Source: Yersinia massiliensis CCUG 53443 (GTDB lineage Bacteria; Pseudomonadota; Gammaproteobacteria; Enterobacterales; Enterobacteriaceae). Taken from it: 64,000 nucleotides of DNA. Numbering within the stretch: the first letter of the stretch is position 1; each line of letters starts with the position of its first letter. The notes beneath the pieces are model-generated. The model had not been told where the DNA came from. It did no database searches and was given only the letters and a program-made list of their open reading frames with translations. Both the position numbers and the translations under genes were made by a program. This document shows positions 1 through 8,060 of the stretch, in pieces. The stretch is taken from positions 1,044,806-1,108,805 of the forward strand of contig NZ_HE997643.1 of assembly GCF_000312485.1 (NCBI RefSeq). The letters run 5' to 3'.

Positions 1-273
1 AGGTGGGGTGTCAATCAGGATAAAAAGCTTGATTTGGATGAAGAACAATTGTTCGAACTCCACATCGCAATGCAGAGGAATGCCGAACTCTATACAAAGA
101 TGCAGAGTATTTCGTATACCGGTATAACTGAAAATGATGAGGGTGAACGTTATGTCTCTAAAGGAAAGATGGGTACCCGTTTCTCATTAATTAAGGGTGA
201 CGTCTATACACCAGCATCAGGGTTAACCTCCGACTTTTTAGTCAATAACTCGATCTACGACAGACTAAAGTAA
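1..273 (+). CDS. C-terminal part of an unrecognised protein (5' end outside the window)
   Basis: The reading frame is open from the first base to a TAA at 271-273, so the gene begins upstream of the window; the TTG at 34 is only an internal codon. The visible 90 residues are hydrophilic and mixed in charge, with no membrane segment, no Cys and no motif I recognise. A hairpin terminator follows the stop, so this is probably the last gene of its transcript. I cannot assign a function. Confidence 0.6.
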   Translation, partial: RWGVNQDKKLDLDEEQLFELHIAMQRNAELYTKMQSISYTGITENDEGERYVSKGKMGTRFSLIKGDVYTPASGLTSDFLVNNSIYDRLK

Positions 274-282
274 CCGCTGATA

Positions 283-300
283 CTCAGCATTAATGCTGAG
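283..300. repeat. perfect 18-bp palindrome
   Basis: CTCAGCATTAATGCTGAG is a perfect palindrome ten bases after the upstream stop codon. It could extend the terminator that follows or bind a dimeric protein. Nothing nearby decides between these. Confidence 0.5.
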
Positions 301-304
301 AATA

Positions 305-327
305 GGGTGTCATATCGACGCCCTTTG
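305..327 (+). terminator. hairpin terminator between convergent genes
   Basis: GGGTGTC pairs with GACGCCC (one G-T pair) across a five-base loop and is followed by TTTGT. It lies between the unknown gene on the left and the small lipoprotein gene, which is read in the opposite direction, so it may serve both. Confidence 0.5.
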
Positions 328-329
328 TC

Positions 330-458
330 TTAGCGTCGAACACCAGTACCGATACTGATCGAGGATATTCCTCCCGAGCCACCACTCACGCCGACATGAC
401 CGGTATTGGCACAACTGATTAAGAGCAGTGCAATCATCACTACCAGTAAATTCTTCAT
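330..458 (-). CDS. small lipoprotein (42 aa)
   Basis: This short gene encodes a 42-residue protein with a positively charged start, a hydrophobic stretch and a lipobox (LLIS followed by Cys16), the signature of a type II signal peptide. After cleavage only about 27 residues remain, rich in Gly, Ser and Ile, ending in Arg-Arg. AAGGA lies about seven bases before the ATG at 458, which supports translation. It diverges from the dimethylargininase gene. The role is unknown; small entericidin-like or structural lipoproteins are possibilities only. Confidence 0.65.
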   Translation of the reverse strand: MKNLLVVMIALLLISCANTGHVGVSGGSGGISSISIGTGVRR

Positions 459-643
459 TGGGCGTCCTTCGCGGCTCATACATTAGATAACTTATTATAT
501 CTCAACAGCGGAATAGGTCGCCATCAAACTCATATACAGCGCAAATGTATAGCGGTGATGGCTAGTTTCAACCTGATTGGAGACAGTATCTGTTTAATAA
601 TCAGATCAACGACTTTGCTCCCATTTAATCAAGAGAATCCGCT

Positions 644-1402
644 ATGCACTTTACTCAAGCCATCGCCAGACTCCCAGCAGACACTTGTGGCCACGGCCAG
701 ACAACGTCCAAATTGGGCGCCCCCGATGTCGCGGTCACAGGACAACAGTTTCTCGCCTATGTGGATACGTTGCTGCGACTGGGATTGAAAGTGACTATTT
801 TGCCTGCGGCTCCGGCCTATCCTGATGCGCATTTTGTCGAAGACACTGCGGTAGTGATGCCGGAGTTGGCGGTGATAACACACCCAGGCGCGCCAAGTCG
901 CCAAGGGGAGGTGGATACCATCGAACCACTCTTTACTGATCGACCTGTTTTTCGGATGAGCAATAACGGGCATCTTGATGGCGGCGATGTTTTGTTAGTG
1001 GGTAAACAATTCTTCATCGGGCTGACCTCGCGGACTGATCAGGTCGGGATTACTGAGTTTACGGGGGCAGTTGAGCAATATGGTTACAGTGTCACCGCTA
1101 TTGAAGTGAGCGCAGGGCTACACCTGAAATCGATTGTTAACTACGTGGGCCGCAACACTTTGTTGCTGACAGAGGATTACCAGCATCATCCTGCATTCGC
1201 GTCGTTTAATACCATTGTTATCCCTGAAGCGGAGTCCTATGCTGGAAATACGTTATGGATTAACGATACGTTAATTACCCCGCAGGGGTATCCTTACACC
1301 TTGGCACAAATTGAAAAACTGGGGATGCCGATTATCCAGCTCAATACCAGTGAGTTTAAAAAAATGGATGGCGGCTTGACCTGCCTCTCACTTCGTTTCT
1401 AA
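644..1402 (+). CDS. dimethylarginine dimethylaminohydrolase (DDAH) family protein
   Basis: The 252-residue protein belongs to the guanidino-group hydrolase superfamily. DDAH enzymes split methylated arginine into citrulline and a methylamine through a Cys-His pair. The expected landmarks are present in order: FVED at 64-67, LDGGD at 111-115, His160 in a LHLKS context, and Cys247 in GGLTCLS five residues from the C-terminus. The length fits single-domain DDAH. The start ATG has AAGAG upstream. It is the first gene of a run with an amino acid importer 44 bases downstream, suggesting that the imported compound is its substrate. It could instead act on another guanidino compound; the family call is strong, the exact substrate is not. 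Confidence 0.85.
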   Translation: MHFTQAIARLPADTCGHGQTTSKLGAPDVAVTGQQFLAYVDTLLRLGLKVTILPAAPAYPDAHFVEDTAVVMPELAVITHPGAPSRQGEVDTIEPLFTDRPVFRMSNNGHLDGGDVLLVGKQFFIGLTSRTDQVGITEFTGAVEQYGYSVTAIEVSAGLHLKSIVNYVGRNTLLLTEDYQHHPAFASFNTIVIPEAESYAGNTLWINDTLITPQGYPYTLAQIEKLGMPIIQLNTSEFKKMDGGLTCLSLRF

Positions 1403-1446
1403 TGACTTATCGTTTATAACGACTTGCCAACACCGGGATTTTAATC

Positions 1447-2235
1447 ATGAAAAAGACATTAGTTGCATTGTTTACTGGCCTGATACTTTCTGCTCCGATG
1501 CTTTCTACCCCAGTTGCGGCTCAAACGATTGAGACGATCAGTTTTGGTGTGGATGGCGGATATCCACCTTTTGACGTGCTTTCACCTAACGGCGAAATAA
1601 CAGGTTTTGATATCGATATCGCCAATGCATTGTGTGACAATTTGCATGCTAAATGTGTGTTTGTGAAGCAACCGTTCGAAAGCATGATTGCCGCGCTTAA
1701 CGCTAAAAAGTTCGATGCGATTATTGCGTCTCTTAGCATCACGGATGAACGTAAAAAAGAAGTCGATTTCACTGATCGCTATTATCGCAGTTCAGCCCAA
1801 TTAGTCGCGCGTAAAGGCAGTCCGTTGTTGCCAGACGCCGCGAGCTTGAAAGGCAAAACTGTCGGTGTGCAAACAGGTTCGATTCACGAAACTTATGCTA
1901 AAAAACATTGGGGTGGGCAAGGGGTGAAAATTGTCTCCTATGCCAATCAGGATAATGTTTACTTAGATCTCCTGTCTGGGCGTATTAACGCATCGCTGCA
2001 AGATAACATTCAAGCAGCCAGCAGCTTTATCGATACACCCCGTGGGCAAAAATTTGCGTTTGCTGGCCCCGTTATCCAAGACGAAACCATCTCTTCTGAC
2101 GTTGGAATCGCGGTAGGTAAAGATAACCCTGCATTACGTGATGCGTTGAATGGTGCGATCAAGGCTATCCGCGCTGATGGCACCTATGATGCCATTCAGA
2201 AGAAATATTTCAGCTTCGACATTTACGGCAACTAA
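1447..2235 (+). CDS. periplasmic amino acid-binding protein of an ABC importer (HisJ/ArtJ type)
   Basis: This is a 262-residue solute-binding protein with a cleavable signal peptide (basic start, hydrophobic core, likely cleavage after the Ala-rich VAAQ near residue 26). The mature part shows the SBP type 3 fold signature: GGYPPFD near the start, GFDIDIANALC, and IIASLSIT...R typical of polar amino acid binding proteins such as HisJ and ArtJ. The family captures basic amino acids in the periplasm. It sits between the DDAH gene and two permease genes, consistent with uptake of arginine, methylarginine or a related cation. Exact ligand is inferred only. Confidence 0.88.
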   Translation: MKKTLVALFTGLILSAPMLSTPVAAQTIETISFGVDGGYPPFDVLSPNGEITGFDIDIANALCDNLHAKCVFVKQPFESMIAALNAKKFDAIIASLSITDERKKEVDFTDRYYRSSAQLVARKGSPLLPDAASLKGKTVGVQTGSIHETYAKKHWGGQGVKIVSYANQDNVYLDLLSGRINASLQDNIQAASSFIDTPRGQKFAFAGPVIQDETISSDVGIAVGKDNPALRDALNGAIKAIRADGTYDAIQKKYFSFDIYGN

Positions 2236-2364
2236 GTTTGATAACTTGCTAACTTTATGGCTAGTCAGAGTCAGCATTGTTATTCAGAAGAATATTGCTA
2301 ACCAAAACCAGTGGATGAGTGATGACTTGTCCAGATGCAACTTGTCAGCGGCGGGAGGCCGATA

Positions 2365-3057
2365 ATGGTTGTAGAGTATTTGCCATTACTGGCTCATGGG
2401 GCAGGATTATCGCTGTGTGTGATGCTACTTTCATTATTGGTGGCGCTCACCTTGGGGTTGATTAATGCGGTCATTAAGCTCTTTGGCTCGCGCTGGTTGC
2501 GTTGGATATCGACTGGTTACACCACGTTAGTACGGGGTATTCCTGAACTGGTCATCATGCTGCTGTTGTTCTTTGGCGGTGAAATGTTGGTGAACGGGTT
2601 CCTCAGCTTATTGGGGCTGGGACCCGTTCGCTTCAATACTTTTATCTCTGGGGTATTGGCGATTGGTATTGTGTTCGGCGCGTATTACACCGAAACCTTC
2701 CGAGGGGCATTTCAAACGGTGGATCGTGGACAGCTTGAAGCTGCGGTGGCGTATGGTATGCGCCCAGGGCAAGTGTTCAGGCGCATTATGTTGCCGCAAA
2801 TGCTCAGCTTTGCGATTCCGGGTATCAATAATAACTGGCTAGGATTAATGAAGGCTTCCGCATTGATCTCCATTCTCGGTTTGGAAGATATGGTGTGGTT
2901 GGCTGAGCAGGCGGGGCGAGCGACACAAAAACCGTTTTTGTTCTACTTCTTGGTGGCGCTGATCTATATGGTCATTACTGCGCTTTCTAGTTGGGGCTTT
3001 AGCCTCCTTGCGCGGCGCTATGCGCTTTCGACCTCAACTGCGGCGAGGGCGCGCTAA
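2365..3057 (+). CDS. amino acid ABC transporter permease (HisQ/ArtQ type)
   Basis: This inner-membrane permease has about 230 residues, roughly five hydrophobic segments and the cytoplasmic coupling loop EAAVAYGMRPGQVFRRIMLPQ, the EAA motif that docks the ATPase. GGGAGG lies seven bases before the ATG at 2365, so I prefer this start to an in-frame ATG 30 bases upstream. Its stop codon overlaps the next permease start by one base, implying translational coupling and a heterodimeric channel. No ATP-binding subunit is encoded in this cluster. Confidence 0.88.
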   Translation: MVVEYLPLLAHGAGLSLCVMLLSLLVALTLGLINAVIKLFGSRWLRWISTGYTTLVRGIPELVIMLLLFFGGEMLVNGFLSLLGLGPVRFNTFISGVLAIGIVFGAYYTETFRGAFQTVDRGQLEAAVAYGMRPGQVFRRIMLPQMLSFAIPGINNNWLGLMKASALISILGLEDMVWLAEQAGRATQKPFLFYFLVALIYMVITALSSWGFSLLARRYALSTSTAARAR

Positions 3058-3779
3058 TGAATCTGCAAACCATACTGGAAGCTGTCCCGACTTTTTTGTA
3101 CAGCGATGGTTCTGAGACGACGGGTCTGGCGATGACCGCCAAACTGTTTTTACTGTCAGTGGTACCGGGTATGTTGCTTGCGTTACTGATGGCGGTCGGG
3201 CAGGCGTTTGGTCCTCGGCCATTGGCATGGCTTATTCGCAGCTTCACCTATTTCTTTCGCAGTACGCCGCTCTACCTGCAACTGATGCTGATTTATTATG
3301 GCCTATCCCAATTTGATATCGTGCAATTGGGCTGGCAGGACGACCAACCTTTCTGGCTATTGTTCCGCGATGCCACCTTTTGTGCCACTTTAGCACTGGT
3401 GCTCAATACCAGTGCATACGTCGCGGAGTTACTGGCGGGCATGATGATCACTTTCCCGCGCCAAGAATGGGTGGCAGGTGAAGCGTTTGGCATGAGCCAA
3501 TGGCAGATTATTCGGCGTTTAGTGCTACCCGCAACACTGCGGCGCGGTATTCCGGCACTCAATAACGAAATGGTATTTTTGTTACATGCCACGTCTCTTG
3601 CGAGCACGGTGACGTTACTGGATATCACTGGGGTAGCGCGGGCTTTTTATGCCTCGACCTATTCGCCGTTTATTCCCTTTTTGATGGCAGCAGCGTTGTA
3701 CCTGTTGTGTACTTTTGTGCTGATCTTTTTGTTTTCGCAGGCAGAACGGCGTTGGCTCGCCTTTGCCCGCCACGATTAA
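3057..3779 (+). CDS. amino acid ABC transporter permease (HisM/ArtM type)
   Basis: The second permease is a 240-residue membrane protein with several transmembrane segments and an EAA-type loop (AGEAFGMSQWQIIRRLVLP). It begins inside the stop codon of the first permease (TAATG) and should pair with it. It is the last gene of the ddaH-importer transcript: four bases later lies the end of the convergent Lrp-type gene. In HisQMP-type systems two such permeases pair with two copies of an ATPase, which must come from another locus here. Confidence 0.88.
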   Translation: MNLQTILEAVPTFLYSDGSETTGLAMTAKLFLLSVVPGMLLALLMAVGQAFGPRPLAWLIRSFTYFFRSTPLYLQLMLIYYGLSQFDIVQLGWQDDQPFWLLFRDATFCATLALVLNTSAYVAELLAGMMITFPRQEWVAGEAFGMSQWQIIRRLVLPATLRRGIPALNNEMVFLLHATSLASTVTLLDITGVARAFYASTYSPFIPFLMAAALYLLCTFVLIFLFSQAERRWLAFARHD

Positions 3780-3783
3780 GTTC

Positions 3784-4239
3784 TCAGGTGCGCTTAATGA
3801 CCTGTAACTCCGTCAAGGTAACGATTTTATCGACCCGAAATTTTTTGCTGGTCAGCCAGTTATCCGCCAGTAAGCGATAATGTTCCATGTTGCGGCACCC
3901 AATGCGCACCAAGAAATCAAAACTGCCGCCGACCAACCAGCAATCCAGCACTTCCGGCGTTTTACGGACTTCTTGCTCGAATGCTGCTTGCGATTGACCA
4001 TGATCAGCCAAGGCGATTTGCGCCTGAATGACGAAGGCATGCTCTGGTTCAGGCAGCTCAACAATTGCACTGTAGCCGCGGATGATACCGGCGCGCTCCA
4101 ATAACCGGACACGCTCAAGGCAGGGGCGCGCAGTCAGATTCACCTGCTCAGACAGCTTCTGATAAGAGATGCGACCATCTTGGCTTAGGATTTCGAGGAT
4201 TTTTTTGTCAATTCGGTCAAGTCGGGCTTTCTTTTCCAC
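3784..4239 (-). CDS. Lrp/AsnC-family transcriptional regulator
   Basis: The protein of about 151 residues has an N-terminal winged helix-turn-helix (LDRIDKKILEILSQDGRISYQKLSEQV, shown by its ends only: LDRID and RISYQKL) followed by an RAM ligand-binding domain with a GCRN-like glycine-rich motif. Lrp-type proteins are amino acid-sensing regulators that form octamers. A frame-consistent TTG lies at 4254, but I prefer the GTG at 4239; neither has a strong ribosome site. It converges on the importer permease and diverges from the M14 deacylase gene with only about 15 bases between starts, so it is the obvious candidate regulator of both. Confidence 0.85.
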   Translation of the reverse strand: MEKKARLDRIDKKILEILSQDGRISYQKLSEQVNLTARPCLERVRLLERAGIIRGYSAIVELPEPEHAFVIQAQIALADHGQSQAAFEQEVRKTPEVLDCWLVGGSFDFLVRIGCRNMEHYRLLADNWLTSKKFRVDKIVTLTELQVIKRT

Positions 4240-4253
4240 AGATAGGACGTCCA

Positions 4254-5390
4254 ATGAAAATCAATCATCATAAGTTACCTGAACATGCCCTCGGTGGGCA
4301 GCGTCAATTAACCCATTTTTATTTTGGCCAGCCGGGCATAGGCGAAAAAATTTACCTGCAAGCTGGGCTCCATGCCGATGAACTGCCCGGCATGTTGGTA
4401 TTACATTATCTTAAAAGATTACTGAGTCAGGCGGAACGGCGTGGTGAAATTCAAAGCGAAATAATTGTTGTGCCGATGGCAAATCCTGCGGGTATTGCAC
4501 AAGTGTTGCTCAACAGCGGTATTGGCCGTTTCGATTTAGTCAGTGGCCGTAATTTCAATCGCGATTTCCCCGATCTGGCCCGATTGATTCCATCACACCT
4601 GATATCTAATCTACCTACCAATAATCCTAGCCTGACCGACGTAAAAGGCTTACGCCAACACATACGGACGGCCATGGTTGATGCTCTGCAAACCTTACCC
4701 GTGCTCAGTGAAGTCGCCGCCATACGCCAACATTTATTAGAGCTGGCTTGCGATGCTGATCTGGTGCTAGACCTTCATTGTGACGATCACGCTATCTTGC
4801 ACTTATACGCCGATCCAGCTTGGCGCGATCAGGTAGAAACACTGGCGCAGTTTTTAGCTATCGATACCGTTTTGCTGTCACACGACAGCGGCGGGGGGTC
4901 TTTTGATGAAGCTTGCGGGTTGCCGTGGCATCGACTGGCAGAGCAGCATCCGAACCTTCGTCAATTAGCACCGGCTTGCATGGCGGTTACCGTCGAATTG
5001 CGGGGGCAGCAAGATGTCAGCCATGCATTAGCCAGTGCCGACGCAGAACGTATCTATCATTACTTGCAGCACCGAGGAGCCATCGCGGGGAGCGCACCGG
5101 CAGTACCGCAGCGTGAGATTACAATGTTGCCTTTTACGGCCGGTGAAATCGTCAGCGCGCCAGTCAGTGGTATCTTACTGTTGTTGCGCCAGCCAGGCGA
5201 ATGGGTCAGTCAGGGGGAAGTGGTGGCTGAAATCGTCGATCCCATTACCGATACGGTACAAGCAGTTCGAGCCCAAGCGGGCGGGATTATTTATGCCAGC
5301 CGGCGCGCGCCTTTTGTGACTATGGGTGCAGAAGTGATGAAAATTGCAGGTAAAACCCCCTATGAAGGGGGCGGCGAGATTGCTATGTGA
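4254..5390 (+). CDS. M14-family succinylglutamate desuccinylase/aspartoacylase-like deacylase
   Basis: The 378-residue protein has the zinc carboxypeptidase-like AstE/ASPA fold: GLHADE near residue 40 supplies the His and Glu zinc ligands and LDLHCDDH near residue 175 the second His. The C-terminal ~80 residues (APVSGILLLL...GEVVAEIVDP) form a barrel-sandwich domain usual in the bacterial subgroup. Family members hydrolyse N-acyl amino acids. AGGA lies six bases before the ATG. The gene diverges from the Lrp-type regulator and follows the DDAH/importer genes, suggesting use of an acylated amino acid from the same pathway. The substrate is not known. Confidence 0.82.
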   Translation: MKINHHKLPEHALGGQRQLTHFYFGQPGIGEKIYLQAGLHADELPGMLVLHYLKRLLSQAERRGEIQSEIIVVPMANPAGIAQVLLNSGIGRFDLVSGRNFNRDFPDLARLIPSHLISNLPTNNPSLTDVKGLRQHIRTAMVDALQTLPVLSEVAAIRQHLLELACDADLVLDLHCDDHAILHLYADPAWRDQVETLAQFLAIDTVLLSHDSGGGSFDEACGLPWHRLAEQHPNLRQLAPACMAVTVELRGQQDVSHALASADAERIYHYLQHRGAIAGSAPAVPQREITMLPFTAGEIVSAPVSGILLLLRQPGEWVSQGEVVAEIVDPITDTVQAVRAQAGGIIYASRRAPFVTMGAEVMKIAGKTPYEGGGEIAM

Positions 5391-5414
5391 AGCATAATAC
5401 TAGACGTTAGAATA

Positions 5415-6266
5415 TTACTTTAAATGCTCAAAGTCTGATGCATCATGGCGTTCAGGCAACTGTTCCTCTGGGGCTCCCCATGTGCGGTTAACAATCCTAC
5501 CGCGTTGTACCGCTGGCCGTTTGGCGATATTTTCTGTCCAGCGCAGCAAATGGGTATAGGATTTCACATCCAAAAACTCCCCAGCTTCGTATTGCAGACC
5601 CAGTACCAAGTTGCCATACCACGGCCAGATAGCGATATCAGCAATGGAGTATTCATCCCCTGCGATGTATTCGCGATCTTTAAGCAGTGTGTTGAGCAAA
5701 TCAAGCTGACGCTTGGCTTCCATTGTGAACCTGTCAATCGCGTATTCAATTTTAACTGGCGCATAGTGATAGAAATGACCAAAACCGCCGCCCAGATAAG
5801 GCGCAGCCCCTTGTAGCCAGAAGAGCCAATTCAGTGCTTCTGTGCGACCTTCGTGGGATTTCGGTAAGAAATGACCAAACTTGTCTGCTAAATACAGCAG
5901 GATGGCACCTGACTCAAACACTCTCACCGGCGTAGATGTTGAGTGGTCCATCAATGCTGGGATTTTCGAATTTGGATTAACGGCAACAAAGCCACTTGAG
6001 AACTGATCGCCTTCACTTATGCGTATCAAATGCGCATCGTATTCCGCTTCTTTCACACCAATAGCTAATAACTCTTCCAGCAAGATTGTAACCTTCTGGC
6101 CATTAGGTGTTGCTAGGGAGTAAAGCTGGAGCGGATGTTTACCGACGGGTAGGGTAGCGTCAAATCGAGCACCCGCTGTAGGCCGGTTAATCTTGGACCA
6201 CACACCGCCGCTTTCATTATTTTCAGTCCAGACCTTTGGGGGCTGGTATTGGTTATCTTTCATCAT
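5415..6266 (-). CDS. yghU: glutathione S-transferase-like disulfide-bond oxidoreductase YghU
   Basis: This cytoplasmic protein of 283 residues matches E. coli YghU nearly throughout: KHPLQLYSL and PNGQKVTILLEELLA at the thioredoxin-like N-domain, NPNSKIPAL with the cis-Pro, RVFESGAILLYLADKFG, and the C-terminal all-helical domain with QGAAPYLGGGFGHFYHYAPVK (as two shorter motifs QGAAPYLGGG and FGHFYHYAP). YghU binds two glutathione molecules and reduces disulfides. The start follows AAGG at a spacing of six; a second ATG immediately after is equally possible. The neighbouring small gene may be co-transcribed upstream. Confidence 0.92.
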   Translation of the reverse strand: MMKDNQYQPPKVWTENNESGGVWSKINRPTAGARFDATLPVGKHPLQLYSLATPNGQKVTILLEELLAIGVKEAEYDAHLIRISEGDQFSSGFVAVNPNSKIPALMDHSTSTPVRVFESGAILLYLADKFGHFLPKSHEGRTEALNWLFWLQGAAPYLGGGFGHFYHYAPVKIEYAIDRFTMEAKRQLDLLNTLLKDREYIAGDEYSIADIAIWPWYGNLVLGLQYEAGEFLDVKSYTHLLRWTENIAKRPAVQRGRIVNRTWGAPEEQLPERHDASDFEHLK

Positions 6267-6323
6267 GGATGACCTTTTTGAGAATAAAGACGAACTCAAT
6301 AATACGCATAATTGACACTGAAA

Positions 6324-6599
6324 TTATACAATCTCCGTTATCTCGTACTCTCTCAGAATAAAGCGAGTTTCAGTGCCCCATTGGGAAGTTTTAATTCTTT
6401 CTTGATGTGCTGTGAAGGTGTTTTCATTGGTGAATAACTCTTCAACTGACCAAACAAGGGGATCAGCAGTGACAGCGACATCAAAGGCGATGCAGCCGGA
6501 TTCATTTCTGGTTAAGCTAATGTGCTCAGGGAGAAAGCGCTGGACAATTCGGGCTTCATCTAGATTCTGACAAATTAATCGCCCGCTGAGTTTGATCAT
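6324..6599 (-). CDS. antibiotic biosynthesis monooxygenase (ABM)-domain protein
   Basis: The 91-residue protein has the ferredoxin-like dimeric alpha-beta barrel pattern of the ABM family: a short leading strand, a helix rich in Arg and Leu, LTRNESGCIAFDVAV as the central strand, and a VEELFTNENTFTAHQ segment with the typical E/W...F.AH positions. Relatives act as quinol monooxygenases or as small dimer domains of unknown function. GGGAG five bases upstream picks the ATG at 6599. It lies upstream of yghU on the same strand, with about 60 bases between, hinting at a shared redox or detoxification role. Confidence 0.75.
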   Translation of the reverse strand: MIKLSGRLICQNLDEARIVQRFLPEHISLTRNESGCIAFDVAVTADPLVWSVEELFTNENTFTAHQERIKTSQWGTETRFILREYEITEIV

Positions 6600-6661
6600 T
6601 TTCACTCCCATTCATTCAATTAAGAAGCCATTGTTTTTGCTCTATTGGCTATATCGTCCGA

Positions 6662-7843
6662 TTATGCACTTTCTTGTAATACCTCTGACGCAGCTTCTTC
6701 GAGTTGTTGTTCTAGGCTGTTGAGGATCTTAGCTAATACGTTTTCTTGTGTTTTGAACCAGTCATCTTTATCAACATGAGAAGTGACCAGCCGCCATGAT
6801 TCTTGGCCTTCTAACTCATCCAGTTCACGTAACATCACATCAATTTGATCTTTTACTTCAGTAATTTTTCTGCGCAGTCTTTCAAGGTCATCAATGCAAT
6901 CACTCGCCATCAATGGCTCAAGCCCTTGTTTCAAGTTCTCTAGCAAACTGTAAATGGCGGTAAAGTCACCACGCTGACGAGCTTGATTCAGTTGCACCAT
7001 GAGTTGGTGGGCTTTTTCTTTAAATTCATCGGCGACGAGATCGGGATGACATAATCGACTGGCTTGTCGCCACAATTTTTTTAACTCCAAACGTTGATCC
7101 GACGAGAGTTTTTGATGATTGCCATGCCGCTGTTCCGCATCATATTGCTGTTCTTGATAGCGCTCATATTTTTCTTTAGCTTCTTCGCGGGCTTTGCGGG
7201 TTGACTCAGTATTACGTGAGTAAACGTTGTTTTCTAACGCTTGAATTTCAATGAGTAATGATGAGACCAACGCGGTCTGTTGCTGAATTTGTTTGCGTAA
7301 CTCGATGGTTTCACTGGCGATAGTGGAAGGAGATAACCAATGCTGTTTGAGTTTGGCTAGTTCGTCTATAGCCTGAGCAATATATAGCTGACAGTTGTGA
7401 TAATCACGTTCTTTGCGGCGGGCTTCTGCTTCGGCCTTGCGCAAGGTGCTTTCTGCTAATTGTTTGCGTAAATTGAGGATCTGTTGAGTGATCGGGCCAA
7501 GCCGAACATGGTAAAGGTCATTAAAATCGTCCAATAGCTGAATTCTTTCATTACGCTTATCGATTAACTCACTTAGCTGTTCTTCCAACGCTTTTAATTC
7601 TAACTTACAGGCAGCTAATTCAAGATCTTGCCACTGCGTAACGCCATGATGGCTGTTCAACCAAGTCGAAATGGCTTTAAGCGCATTGGAATAATTTCCT
7701 TGCTCAATCGTTGCGACGATAAAAACGAGCACCGCATCATCGGCTTCACATTTTAGATAAGGAAGTTGTTGGCGAACGATATCATCATCTTCAAGCTCGA
7801 TAGCGCTTTTGATGATCTCCAGCCGCTTCATGATTTTTTTCAT
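6662..7843 (-). CDS. coiled-coil protein with an internal J-domain
   Basis: The protein of about 393 residues is mostly charged helix. Long heptad-like stretches (roughly residues 75-235 and 320-390) predict coiled coils. Between them, LRLELKKLWRQASRLCHPD includes the HPD tripeptide that defines J-domains and stimulates Hsp70 ATPase. The N-terminal 60 residues form a separate helical region. There is no Gly/Phe region or zinc finger, so it is a class C J-protein with a specialised client. The start is uncertain: ATGs at 7843 and 7831 lack clear ribosome sites. It stands alone on its strand upstream of the ABM gene. The client is unknown. Confidence 0.75.
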   Translation of the reverse strand: MKKIMKRLEIIKSAIELEDDDIVRQQLPYLKCEADDAVLVFIVATIEQGNYSNALKAISTWLNSHHGVTQWQDLELAACKLELKALEEQLSELIDKRNERIQLLDDFNDLYHVRLGPITQQILNLRKQLAESTLRKAEAEARRKERDYHNCQLYIAQAIDELAKLKQHWLSPSTIASETIELRKQIQQQTALVSSLLIEIQALENNVYSRNTESTRKAREEAKEKYERYQEQQYDAEQRHGNHQKLSSDQRLELKKLWRQASRLCHPDLVADEFKEKAHQLMVQLNQARQRGDFTAIYSLLENLKQGLEPLMASDCIDDLERLRRKITEVKDQIDVMLRELDELEGQESWRLVTSHVDKDDWFKTQENVLAKILNSLEQQLEEAASEVLQESA

Positions 7844-8023
7844 AAGTATCTGTTTGGCTAATGGCAAAGACGGGATACATACATACTAAACAAGGACTTC
7901 AATTAGTTCCAGATGAATTAAGACGAGTACTCATTGAATGTTGATTATTACAAGATAGCGACTCTGTTGTTTAGGGACATAAGTTAAGTTGGTCCTATTT
8001 GGCAACAAGTACGACACATGCAA

Positions 8024-8056
8024 ATAACCCCACGAAAAATTCGAGGGGCTATTTTC
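8024..8056 (-). terminator. terminator of the GPH symporter gene
   Basis: AATAACCCC and GGGGCTATT form a near-perfect stem that continues as CGAA/TTCG around a short A-rich loop, a few bases beyond the stop codon of the symporter gene. The same stem read on the plus strand also ends in T residues. Confidence 0.7.
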
Positions 8057-8060
8057 TGGA

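Noticed and set aside
1521-1772. antisense open frame inside the binding-protein gene
   Set aside because: No ribosome site and it lies opposite the conserved ligand-binding core; it is a composition shadow.
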